64,000 bases of DNA, from positions 1-64,000 of the forward strand of contig JAIQGL010000007.1 of the NCBI GenBank assembly GCA_020072585.1, read 5' to 3'. Shown here piece after piece: positions 49,791 to 57,588 of the stretch (position 1 is its first letter; the number at the start of each line of letters is the position of its first letter). The position numbers and the translations under genes are program-made. The DNA comes from Terriglobia bacterium. GTDB lineage: Bacteria > Acidobacteriota > Terriglobia > Terriglobales > Acidobacteriaceae. The notes beneath the pieces are model-generated. The model was not told the origin of the DNA. It saw only the letters and a program-made list of their open reading frames with translations, and ran no database searches.

Positions 49791-49993
49791 GGGGGAATCC
49801 TTTCCTTCAGTGAGAATAATTTTAAATGGATATGTTGAGTGGACCCGCGTTTTAATTGGATCCGGAGAAGCCAAATTGTTGCTCTGCTGGCTTGAGTGAT
49901 TAGCGGCCGGAGGCCCGCATAGAACATCGGGCCATCATGGGCATGGGCCTTTGCATTCGTGACGCGGGTGAAATCATAAAAATATTATATACG

Positions 49994-50452
49994 TTACGTG
50001 GCATAGATCAGGCGGCGCTCGTTCGCTACAACCTCAATGCTCTCCGCATGGAAGTTTTTTTCTTCTTCCGAGCCGATCAACACATAGGAAGCCGTTGACA
50101 TTGGCATACCTTGATCTACGCTGGTGATCACGTAAGAACAATCGAACCAGTGGGCTTCCGCCAGGTCCGTGGAAGAGTAATGCGGTGAGTGATCAGGATG
50201 AGAGTGGTAAAAGCCGATGATGCTCTCTCCCCGGCTGCGCGCCAGCTTGAGCGCGGCAATCACCTGCTCCGGATGAATGCTGAAACGGTCAGCCGGCGAA
50301 TCAACGCGCATGTTTTCGCAGGTGAGGGTCATGGTGACAAGACGGTGCCCTTCCACCACATTGCCGAGAAGAATGCCGCAGCACTCATGGGGATAGCTGC
50401 GCTTGGCTTCCCATCGAATCAGATCGTAGTCGGCCTTGCTGATTTTTAACAT
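49994..50452 (-). CDS. JAMM/MPN metallopeptidase (M67, Mec-like)
   Basis: 152 residues from ATG at 50452. Zinc motif in order: E of PHECCGILLG, HSHPDHSPHYSSTDLA (H-x-H-x(10)-D). In mycobacteria the related Mec removes the cysteinyl residue from the CysO carrier. It is on the same strand as, and 200 bases before, the MoeZ-like gene, supporting a role in the carrier-based cysteine pathway. No membrane segment. Confidence 0.9.
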   Translation of the reverse strand: MLKISKADYDLIRWEAKRSYPHECCGILLGNVVEGHRLVTMTLTCENMRVDSPADRFSIHPEQVIAALKLARSRGESIIGFYHSHPDHSPHYSSTDLAEAHWFDCSYVITSVDQGMPMSTASYVLIGSEEEKNFHAESIEVVANERRLIYAT

Positions 50453-50590
50453 CGCGGACTTTCTCCTGGGAAGTGGCGGCTTCACCCAGTTATCCGGCCA
50501 GAACGAATCGAACAAAAAAGCTGCGAAAGTAGTGCAGACGAAAGGGCCACCATATTAGATGATCCGGTTTGGAATTGCATCATTCGTGCA

Positions 50591-50637
50591 ACATTTTTTG
50601 TCAGTTATCGCAATTTTTGTCAGCTTTATGCACTGAC
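50591..50637. promoter_or_regulatory. TTTTTGTCAG boxes upstream of the JAMM gene
   Basis: TTTTTTGTCAG at 50594-50604 and ATTTTTGTCAG at 50613-50623 are direct repeats. The second GTCAG also pairs with CTGAC at 50633-50637. The boxes lie in the gap between the JAMM gene (minus) and the padR gene (plus). Regulator unknown; nothing else is recognised between 50453 and 50590. Confidence 0.4.
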
Positions 50638-50718
50638 ATGTGTGCAATCATGGGCCGCGTGATTCGAAATGCACAGTAATCGGTGCACTCCTCCCGCCCC
50701 CGTTCGCTCATTCTCTTG

Positions 50719-50747
50719 TTGACATTCGACAAGGAGATACGTCTACT
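50719..50747 (+). promoter_or_regulatory. Promoter of the padR-ADOP pair
   Basis: TTGACA (50719-50724), 17-base spacer, TCTACT (50742-50747). The -35 is perfect, the -10 partial. A dyad covers the -10. Confidence 0.6.
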
Positions 50748-50756
50748 TTTGTAGAC
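50741..50756. promoter_or_regulatory. Perfect palindrome over the -10: likely PadR operator
   Basis: GTCTAC-TTTT-GTAGAC, six-base perfect arms. It overlaps the promoter -10 of the padR gene 18 bases downstream, so PadR binding would block its own transcription. Confidence 0.7.
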
Positions 50757-50773
50757 ATTCGAGGGGAGTCACA

Positions 50774-51103
50774 ATGGGGAACCAGATTGACCTGTTACAA
50801 GGGACCTTGGACCTGCTGATCCTGAAAACGCTGGCGCTTGAGCCCATACACGGCTGGGGTATCGCCCAGCGCATCCAGCAGATTTCCAAAGACGTGCTTC
50901 AGGTGGGCCAGGGATCGCTCTACCCTGCGCTCCACCGCCTGGAACAACGCGGATGGATCGACTCAGAGTGGAGCACCTCTGACAATAACCGCCGCGCCAA
51001 GTTTTATTCCCTTACCCGTGCCGGCCGTAACCAACTGGAAAAGGAACTGGGCGAATGGGAGCGGCTCTCCGCTGCCATCGCGCTGGTTTTACAGCAAAGC
51101 TAA
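50774..51103 (+). CDS. PadR-family regulator of the ADOP permease
   Basis: 109 residues: [40 protein letters not shown] and [20 protein letters not shown], the full PadR winged helix. GGGGAG precedes the ATG. It ends 11 bases before the ADOP start codon. Pairing of a short PadR with an ADOP permease is a hallmark of Acidobacteriota. Probably autorepressed through 50741-50756. Confidence 0.93.
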   Translation: MGNQIDLLQGTLDLLILKTLALEPIHGWGIAQRIQQISKDVLQVGQGSLYPALHRLEQRGWIDSEWSTSDNNRRAKFYSLTRAGRNQLEKELGEWERLSAAIALVLQQS

Positions 51104-51114
51104 AGGAGCGCGCC

Positions 51115-53901
51115 ATGCTCAGAAAACTACGCGGATTCTTCGGCGGACAGAGCCAGGAAAATGACGCAAACGATGAATTGCGTTTCCATCTGGAAAAAGA
51201 AGTAGAGCAGAACATTGCCAAAGGCATGTCAGCGGAAGAAGCCCGCCGGCAGGCGTTGATCGCTTTTGGCGGCGTGCAGCAAACGCGTGAAACGTTGCGG
51301 GAAGTTCATCGCGGCAGGTTCTTTGAATCGCTCTTTCAAGATTTGCGTTATGGCTGGCGCATGCTGCGAAAATCGCCGGCGTTCACTATCATCGCCATGC
51401 TCACGTTGGCGCTAGGCATTGGCGCGAATACTGCCATCTTCAGCCTGATTGATGCGGTTGTCTTTCGCAGTATGCCAATTTCCGATCCTGAGCACATGGT
51501 CTTTCTGGAGTGGCATGCGAACCACGGCCCCCAAACCGTGACCTACTGGGGGTTTGGCGACTGTGAAGATAACAGTGATGGCCCCAATCCCAGCGGGTGC
51601 TCCCTGCCACTGCCCTTCTTTAAAGAGATCCAGAAGCAAGGCACGGTCTTCTCCCATGTGGCTGCCTATACCGGCAATCAGCAACTTGATTTGAGCGGTA
51701 ACGGCCCAGCGCGAATGATACGGAGCCAGTTTGTCTCTGGCGATTATTTTGGAACGATTGGCATTCATGCCCACCTGGGGCGGCTGTTCCTTGAGAGCGA
51801 CGATACGCCCGATGCTTCGCCGGTCACAATTCTGAATTATGGTTTCTGGCAATCAGCCTTTGGTGGCTCGCCTTCTGCCATTGGCAAGACGATCCGGTTG
51901 AATGGCACGGTCTTCACCATTATTGGCGTTACCGAGCCAAAGTTTGATGCGCTTACGCTCTCCAACAAGTTTGAAATGTGGGTGCCCCTGGCAAAACATT
52001 CTCTTCTTGCTCCACCGATGGTATTGAATGCCGGGCGTGAACAGATGGATTCATGGTGGCTGGTGCTGGTAGCGCGCATTAAACCGGGGATTCCCGTCAC
52101 GCAGGCGCAAGAGGCAATCTCTCTGCTATTCCGCAATGAAATGCTCAAGGGCGATAAGCCCATATTTAAAGCCGAAAATGAGCCCCGCATCAGACTGGGT
52201 ACTGCCACGCAGGGGTTTGGCGGCTCACAGGAAGATACTCTGCGTCCGCTCTACGTGATGATGCTCTGCGTGGGAGTGGTCCTTTTAATTGCCTGCGCAA
52301 ACGTCGCGGGTTTGCTGCTGGCCCGCTCCGCTGCCAGACAAAGAGAAATGGCTGTGCGCCTGGCTCTGGGAGCAAAGCGCGGACGGCTGGTGCTGCAGAT
52401 GCTCACAGAAAGTCTTCTCCTCTCCACGGGCGGCGGCGCGCTTGGACTTCTGCTGGCGGTGTGGGGAGCACGTGCTCTTACCATCATGGTCTCAGATCCT
52501 GCGTCCAACCAGCCGGCATTTTCTGCCCACGTAGATTGGCGAGTGCTTGCATTCACAGCCGGCATTTCCATCCTTACCGGCATCGTCTTTGGACTGGCGC
52601 CCGCGCTGCGCGGATCGGATATCGGCCTGGCATCATCCCTCAAATCGGGCAATGGAGGAAGTTCCGCTGCACCCAGCGGCGGCCGCCGCATTACTCTGGG
52701 CGGAGCGCTTGTTGCCGTGCAGATGGCGCTGGCTATCGTTGTGCTGGTGACGGCAGGCCTTTTGATCCGGACGCTCAGCAATCTCAAGAACCTCAATCCC
52801 GGATTCGACACGCATAACGTGCTGCTTTTCGGCATAGACCCAAGACTGGCCGGATACAAAGGGCAGCAGGTCGACAATCTCTTTCACAACCTGCAGAACA
52901 AATTTTCCGCCGTGCCCGGGGTTACATCGGCCAGCTATTCATGGATGCCTCTTCTCAGCGGAGGCCTGAATACACAGTCCTTCCACAGGCCCGGCGCTCC
53001 CAGGGAATCCAAAGATCATGTCGAAGCTGATTCGCTTCCCATTGGCCCCGGATTTTTTTCCACCATGCATGTTCCCTTCCTGAACGGCCGCGATTTCACG
53101 CAAGCTGATTATGCCGTGGCAACAGGAAATACGGGAGACAAGCCAGGCTCTCAGCCGACCCCGGTCATTGTGAATCAGGAATTTGTCCGCAAGTACTTCC
53201 CTGGCCGTAATCCGATTGGGGAACGATTTGCCGATGCCGAACCAATCGAACATGACCAGCCGCGCGATCCTGGCTATACGATTGTGGGCGTGGTCGCTGA
53301 CGCTAAGTACAACCGGTTGCGCCGCGAAATCAAGCCTACTTTCTACTCCCCTCAAGTCGGAGGAGATGCCTTCTTTGAGCTGCGCTCCGCTGTTGATCCG
53401 CTTACACTTGTGCCTACCATCAAAAGACTCGTAAACAGCGAAAACGAAGACTTGGCCTTGTTTCGCATTGCCACGCAGACGCAGGCCATTGACCGGCAGG
53501 TTTCCAGCGAGCGCATCACCGCGGAGCTTGCCAGTTTCTTCGGGCTTCTGGCGCTGGTGCTGGCTTGCCTGGGACTCTACGGGCTTCTCTCCTATGAAGT
53601 CACACGCCGCACGCGTGAGATCGGAATCCGCATGGCCATCGGAGCGCAGTCGCACAACGTGGTCCGGCTTGTGCTCACCAAAGCGGTAGGATTGATTCTG
53701 TCTGGCGCAGCAGTAGGGATTGTCGTATCGCTGGCTGTTACTCGCCTGCTCACGAGCTTTCTCTTTGGCGTGAAAGCTGGTGATCCGGGGACATTGATTG
53801 CTGTAGCGGCTCTATTGGGCCTGGTTGCGTTGGTAGCGTGTTACATCCCGGCTCGCCGGGCGACACGGGTGGACCCGCTGGTGGCATTGCGCTACGAATA
53901 G
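51115..53901 (+). CDS. ADOP: acidobacterial duplicated orphan permease (FtsX/MacB-like)
   Basis: 928 residues from ATG at 51115 (AAAGGAGCG upstream). N-terminal prefix domain (NDELRFHLEKEVEQNIAKGM, EEARRQALIAFGG) is followed by MLRKSPAFTIIAMLTLALGIG, GANTAIFSLIDAVVFR, a large periplasmic MacB-like domain, a middle cluster of helices (CVGVVLLIACANVAGLLLAR), a second periplasmic part and a final set of three helices (FFGLLALVLACLGLYGLLSY). There is no ABC ATPase gene beside it, hence 'orphan'. Role in export or envelope stress is unproven. Confidence 0.93.
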   Translation: MLRKLRGFFGGQSQENDANDELRFHLEKEVEQNIAKGMSAEEARRQALIAFGGVQQTRETLREVHRGRFFESLFQDLRYGWRMLRKSPAFTIIAMLTLALGIGANTAIFSLIDAVVFRSMPISDPEHMVFLEWHANHGPQTVTYWGFGDCEDNSDGPNPSGCSLPLPFFKEIQKQGTVFSHVAAYTGNQQLDLSGNGPARMIRSQFVSGDYFGTIGIHAHLGRLFLESDDTPDASPVTILNYGFWQSAFGGSPSAIGKTIRLNGTVFTIIGVTEPKFDALTLSNKFEMWVPLAKHSLLAPPMVLNAGREQMDSWWLVLVARIKPGIPVTQAQEAISLLFRNEMLKGDKPIFKAENEPRIRLGTATQGFGGSQEDTLRPLYVMMLCVGVVLLIACANVAGLLLARSAARQREMAVRLALGAKRGRLVLQMLTESLLLSTGGGALGLLLAVWGARALTIMVSDPASNQPAFSAHVDWRVLAFTAGISILTGIVFGLAPALRGSDIGLASSLKSGNGGSSAAPSGGRRITLGGALVAVQMALAIVVLVTAGLLIRTLSNLKNLNPGFDTHNVLLFGIDPRLAGYKGQQVDNLFHNLQNKFSAVPGVTSASYSWMPLLSGGLNTQSFHRPGAPRESKDHVEADSLPIGPGFFSTMHVPFLNGRDFTQADYAVATGNTGDKPGSQPTPVIVNQEFVRKYFPGRNPIGERFADAEPIEHDQPRDPGYTIVGVVADAKYNRLRREIKPTFYSPQVGGDAFFELRSAVDPLTLVPTIKRLVNSENEDLALFRIATQTQAIDRQVSSERITAELASFFGLLALVLACLGLYGLLSYEVTRRTREIGIRMAIGAQSHNVVRLVLTKAVGLILSGAAVGIVVSLAVTRLLTSFLFGVKAGDPGTLIAVAALLGLVALVACYIPARRATRVDPLVALRYE

Positions 53902-53970
53902 CCGTGACGGCGACCCGATGCCATCCGTCATCTGGCGGTGCTGGATTCTCTGCTTGTATGATTGCGGTCT

Positions 53971-54834
53971 ATGAGTCGATCCGTCACGCAAACACAGGCT
54001 GGGAGCAGCACGAAAACGCATGCGCAAAAGAGAATTGCCGTGCTGGGCTGCGGCAAGATGGGAACAATCCTGCTGGAATCTTTTCTCGAGCGCAAGCTGA
54101 TCAAGCCGGAAGAAGCCGTTGCCACGGTACAGCATGGCGACCGAAGCCAGGAACTCTCGCGCGAACTTGGCGGCGTTCCGGTGACTACGGACAACCGGGC
54201 CGCCGTCGCTGGAGCGGGAATTGTGCTGCTGTGCGTGAAGCCTCAGGTACTGGGCCAGTTGCTGGATGAGATTGCGTCCGCGCTCGATCCCGGCACGCTG
54301 GTGATCTCGATTGCCGCTTCCACCACGGCCAGCTTCATCCAGCAAAAGCTGGGCAACGGCGTGCCTGTGGTCCGCGCCATGCCGAACACTCCGGCCATGG
54401 TTGGCGCCGCCATGACGGCTGTATGCGCAGGCCCTGCGGCAAAGCCCGAACATCTGGCGACGGCAAAGCACCTGTTTGAAAGCGTGGGCCGCGTCCTGAT
54501 TGTCGACGAGAAACATATGGACGCCATCACTGCTCTTTCCGCCAGCGGTCCTGCTTTCGTGTTTGTGATCCTGGAATCTCTTGCTGAAGCTGGAGTGAAA
54601 GTAGGGCTACCGCGCGAGATGGCCACAACACTGGCAGCGCAAACACTCTTCGGCTCGGCACAGCTGGCGCTTGAAACCGGACACCACCCCGCTCTGCTCA
54701 AAGACGCCGTCACTACTCCGGCGGGCTGCACCATTGAAGGTCTGATGGAGTTGGAAAAAGGCGGCTTGCGCGTCACGCTGATGAATGCCGTGATCAAGAC
54801 GACGATCAGAGCCAGGGAGCTGATGACGAGCTGA
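53971..54834 (+). CDS. proC: Pyrroline-5-carboxylate reductase
   Basis: Last step of proline synthesis, NAD(P)H-dependent. 287 residues from ATG at 53971 (a TTG three codons before also fits). Motifs: IAVLGCGKMGTILLESFLER dinucleotide fold, VLLCVKPQVLGQLLDEI, VRAMPNTPAMVGAAMTAVCA, and the C-terminal ALSASGPAFVFVILESLAEA and TTPAGCTIEGLMELEKGG. Normal family length. Confidence 0.95.
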   Translation: MSRSVTQTQAGSSTKTHAQKRIAVLGCGKMGTILLESFLERKLIKPEEAVATVQHGDRSQELSRELGGVPVTTDNRAAVAGAGIVLLCVKPQVLGQLLDEIASALDPGTLVISIAASTTASFIQQKLGNGVPVVRAMPNTPAMVGAAMTAVCAGPAAKPEHLATAKHLFESVGRVLIVDEKHMDAITALSASGPAFVFVILESLAEAGVKVGLPREMATTLAAQTLFGSAQLALETGHHPALLKDAVTTPAGCTIEGLMELEKGGLRVTLMNAVIKTTIRARELMTS

Positions 54835-54913
54835 TTTTCTGAAATCCCGAGCGCGAGCGAGGGATCCCTATCAAGAACAAGGAGCCTCCGACGGAAAGTC
54901 GCCTGCAAAACGG

Positions 54914-55657
54914 ATGAGCAGATTCACAAGCACCAATTTAATATCCCTATCTCGGCTGGCTATTGTGGCATTAGTTGCGATCCAGTCATTCGGACTCGGC
55001 ATGGCTGCAGACGACACGTCGAACAGTGGTGTGTGTAGGAACTTGCCTCTGTATGCAAGGCATGGTATCGAAAATAGAAAAAAGATCAGATCTCCAGACC
55101 GCACCAAAACTCTGGTTTTAAGATTTCACGATGATGACAAGAGCATAGGGTACATCTCTCTGGTGTTGCGCGAAGGTCAATCGACACTCGCAGCCCGGCT
55201 GGATGGATTCAGGTTTGAAATCCTGTGGTCTCCGGACTCTTCGCGCTTTGCCGTAAATCAAACAACTGACGGAGGCGGATTCGGCCAGAAGTCTTATGTA
55301 TTCTCCGTGCAGTCTGGCAGGTTAAGAAAAATCGATGTTTCTCTGCCGGTTGAGAGAGCATTCGGTTCGCCGGTCAAGTGCGAACTCCCAATACCGCCAA
55401 ATACTGCAATCATCAAATGGCTGGACTCCGATACGGTGCTGGTGGTGGCGGAGGTGGTTCCGGTAAGTATCTGCAAGTGCAGTGGTTCCTTCCGGAGTTA
55501 TGAAGTATCACTCACTGACTTAGGTATAAAGCGCTCCTATTCCCAGGCCGAAACAAATCGGCTCTTTTTTGATTCCTTGGGATGTGAGCTGCGGAACCCG
55601 CAAAGCACCTGTGCAATTGGCGAGCGGAAACACCTTCCTCGAAGCGACGTTAAGTAA
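54914..55657 (+). CDS. Secreted hypothetical protein, possible partial propeller
   Basis: 247 residues; hydrophobic N-terminus (LSRLAIVALVAIQSFGLGMA). The middle (RFEILWSPDSSRFAVNQTTD) is a WD40/TolB-type strand motif S-P-D-S-S-R-F-A-V. Six Cys are spread along the rest (VPVSICKCSGSFRSY, LGCELRNPQSTC). Function unknown. It ends just before the promoter of the cysteine leader at 55659. Confidence 0.5.
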   Translation: MSRFTSTNLISLSRLAIVALVAIQSFGLGMAADDTSNSGVCRNLPLYARHGIENRKKIRSPDRTKTLVLRFHDDDKSIGYISLVLREGQSTLAARLDGFRFEILWSPDSSRFAVNQTTDGGGFGQKSYVFSVQSGRLRKIDVSLPVERAFGSPVKCELPIPPNTAIIKWLDSDTVLVVAEVVPVSICKCSGSFRSYEVSLTDLGIKRSYSQAETNRLFFDSLGCELRNPQSTCAIGERKHLPRSDVK

Positions 55658-55658
55658 A

Positions 55659-55688
55659 TTGCCCATTAGCAGGCTGATAATGTACACT
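55659..55688 (+). promoter_or_regulatory. Promoter of the cysteine leader and thrC-like operon
   Basis: TTGCCC (55659-55664), 18-base spacer, TACACT (55683-55688). The expected start falls at or beside the leader ATG at 55697, so the leader would be translated with almost no 5' UTR. Confidence 0.5.
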
Positions 55689-55696
55689 TTTACTTG

Positions 55697-55780
55697 ATGT
55701 TACTTTCTGCCTCCAACATGGCCATGTGCTGTCGCGCAATGGCTATGCGTGTGTTCACGCCGAGGCAGAAAGGTTCATAG
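55697..55780 (+). CDS. Cysteine leader peptide of the thrC-like/sulfur-carrier operon
   Basis: 27 codons with tandem Cys codons (TGC TGT, codons 11-12) in the context N-M-A-M-C-C-R. The second leader peptide in this window (62756-62836) has N-M-C-M-C-C-R at the same depth from its start. The codons lie between pairing segments A (55703-55713) and B (55762-55772), and an intrinsic terminator follows. A leader of this type reports the supply of Cys-tRNA(Cys). The reading is my own; no database support is claimed. Confidence 0.75.
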   Translation: MLLSASNMAMCCRAMAMRVFTPRQKGS

Positions 55781-55833
55781 CAAGATTTTTATTCAGCAAT
55801 CATGAACCCGCTGCCTCAGGCAGCGGGTTTTTT
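55703..55833 (+). promoter_or_regulatory. Transcription attenuator controlled by cysteine codons
   Basis: Segment A, CTTTCTGCCTC (55703-55713), pairs with B, GAGGCAGAAAG (55762-55772), 11 pairs. B can instead pair with C, CTGCCTC (55811-55817), by GAGGCAG, 7 pairs. C lies in the terminator 5' arm and loop, so B:C excludes the terminator. A ribosome stalled at the Cys codons (55727-55732) would cover A and free B for C, allowing read-through. A ribosome at the leader stop (55778-55780) would cover B and let the terminator form. Confidence 0.75.
55806..55833 (+). terminator. Intrinsic terminator in front of the thrC-like gene
   Basis: ACCCGCTGCC (55806-55815), loop TCA, GGCAGCGGGT (55819-55828), then TTTTTT from 55828. 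A perfect 10-pair stem with U tract, 65 bases before the thrC-like start codon. It is part of the attenuator. Confidence 0.9.
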
Positions 55834-55897
55834 AGTTTACGCGAGAAATTTTTGCATGGTTAACAGAAAGCCGAAGCTACAGAAGAAGGGGGAGAGA

Positions 55898-57169
55898 ATG
55901 ACCACAAACCTGCGCTATGAGTTGCGATGTCGCGAATGCCAGACCAGATGGGGGAACCAGCCGATTTCATTCTGCCAGAGCTGTTTCGCTCCGCTGGAGG
56001 TGGCTTATGACTGGGACCGCATCCGCAAAGAGATTAACAAAGACGAGATCGCACGGCGGCCCCCGAACTTGTGGCGCTACAGAGAACTGCTACCGCTGCC
56101 GGAGCAATATGACTCCAGCACGCCCGCCGGCTTTACGCCGCTGGTGCATACGGTCAAGCTAGGCGAAAAGCTGCGCAGCAGGTCCGTCTACGTCAAGAAT
56201 GACGCGGTCTGCTTCCCTACGCTCAGCTTCAAAGACCGCGTAGTGGCTGTGGCGCTGACACAAGCCAGGAATTTCGGCTTTGATGTAGTCAGTTGCTCCT
56301 CTACCGGCAATCTGGCCAACGCCGTCGCCGCGCAGGCGGCCCGCCTGGGCTTTAAGGCCTGCATCTTTATTCCGGCCGATCTTGAACCGGCCAAAGTTCT
56401 GGGCACACAGGTCTATGGCGCGCAGATCGTCCGCATTGACGGCAACTATGACCACGTGAACCGTCTCTGCTCGCAGATCGCGGACAAGCATCGCTGGGGC
56501 TTCGTGAACGTGAACCTGCGTCCGTATTATGCCGAGGGCTCGAAGACCGTGGGCTATGAAATCGCCGAGCAGCTTGGCTGGCGGCTGCCGGACAATGTAG
56601 TCGTGCCGATGGCCGGCGGGTCACTGATCACGAAGATATATAAAGCCTTCAGGGAGCTGATTGAACTCGGGCTGGTGGAAGAGAAGCCGGTCAAGTTCTT
56701 TGGCGCGCAAGCCACGGGATGCAGCCCGATCAGCGCGGCAGTAAAGGCCGGGCGCAATGAAATTGAGCCGCAGAAGCCGCAGACCATCGCGCGCTCGCTT
56801 GCCATCGGCAATCCGGCGGATGGGTTCTACGCGGCCAAGACTATCCTGGGTACCGGCGGGTGGGCTGAAGATGCCTCTGATCCTGAGATCGTGGACGGCA
56901 TGGCTCTGCTTGCTGAGACGGAAGGCATCTTCACGGAGACCGCCGGAGGCGTGACTGTAGCCGCCGCAAGAAAACTCTTCGCGCAGGGCCGCATCCTTCG
57001 GGACGAGACGACCGTACTTTGCATCACCGGCAATGGCCTCAAGACCACGGATGCGCTGGCGGGCAGGTTTGAAGCCGTTGAGCCGATCGCGCCCAAACTA
57101 GCCGCATTCGAACAATATCTGGAAGACCAATTCGCCGGCGCACGCGCGGCGGGAAGAGGAGCGGCTTAA
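55898..57169 (+). CDS. Threonine-synthase-like PLP enzyme, probable sulfur-carrier-dependent cysteine synthase
   Basis: 423 residues from ATG at 55898 (AAGGGGGAGAG upstream). A zinc ribbon at the N-terminus (CRECQTRW...SFCQSC) and the fold II PLP motif FPTLSFKDRVVAVALTQARN with catalytic Lys, then SCSSTGNLANAVAAQAARLG, match threonine synthases. However, the next gene is a MoaD/ThiS sulfur carrier, 1 base after, and the operon is headed by a cysteine-codon attenuator. Related enzymes are known to use phosphoserine-like substrates (cysteate synthase). I therefore infer cysteine (or a related thiol amino acid) as the product rather than threonine; not proven. Confidence 0.7.
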   Translation: MTTNLRYELRCRECQTRWGNQPISFCQSCFAPLEVAYDWDRIRKEINKDEIARRPPNLWRYRELLPLPEQYDSSTPAGFTPLVHTVKLGEKLRSRSVYVKNDAVCFPTLSFKDRVVAVALTQARNFGFDVVSCSSTGNLANAVAAQAARLGFKACIFIPADLEPAKVLGTQVYGAQIVRIDGNYDHVNRLCSQIADKHRWGFVNVNLRPYYAEGSKTVGYEIAEQLGWRLPDNVVVPMAGGSLITKIYKAFRELIELGLVEEKPVKFFGAQATGCSPISAAVKAGRNEIEPQKPQTIARSLAIGNPADGFYAAKTILGTGGWAEDASDPEIVDGMALLAETEGIFTETAGGVTVAAARKLFAQGRILRDETTVLCITGNGLKTTDALAGRFEAVEPIAPKLAAFEQYLEDQFAGARAAGRGAA

Positions 57170-57170
57170 A

Positions 57171-57449
57171 ATGACAACGAGCGTGAAAGTTTCCATACCA
57201 AGTGCATTCCGCAGGCATACCGAAGGCGCCGATCACTACGATTGTGCGGCTGCCGACCTGAGCAGCCTTCTTGACTCCCTGGGCGGACGCTTCCCGGAAC
57301 TCAAGGGCCATCTGCGCGACGAACAGGGCAACGTGCGCCGCTTTCTGAATATTTACGTCAACGATGAGGACATTCGCTTTCTGGGCAAGGACTACCAGTT
57401 CAAGGAAGGAGATGAGGTTACGCTGGTACCGTCGATTGCCGGGGGATAA
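57171..57449 (+). CDS. MoaD/ThiS-family sulfur carrier
   Basis: 92 residues, beta-grasp: SVKVSIPSAFRRHTEGADHY, LSSLLDSLGGRFPELKGHLR, FLNIYVNDEDIRFLGKDYQF, KEGDEVTLVPSIAGG. It ends in the diglycine that is adenylated and thiocarboxylated by an E1. The mycobacterial counterpart is CysO. Directly follows the PLP gene; the E1-rhodanese (48621) and JAMM (49994) genes lie 7 kb away. Confidence 0.88.
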   Translation: MTTSVKVSIPSAFRRHTEGADHYDCAAADLSSLLDSLGGRFPELKGHLRDEQGNVRRFLNIYVNDEDIRFLGKDYQFKEGDEVTLVPSIAGG

Positions 57450-57588
57450 AGGGTTCTGCCGCAGAAACTATTCCATTTTGCCTGTGTTTTACTTGTCGGG
57501 AACTTTCGTAATCATTTCCTGGGTGCGTCTTAAACCCAGTTAGGTATAACGTTAGGATTAGAATTCCCGATGTAACGCAGGAGCCGCC

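Noticed and set aside
55294-55476. Minus-strand frame of 60 codons inside the gene at 54914
   Set aside because: Shadow frame; the plus frame has a signal peptide and ordered strands.
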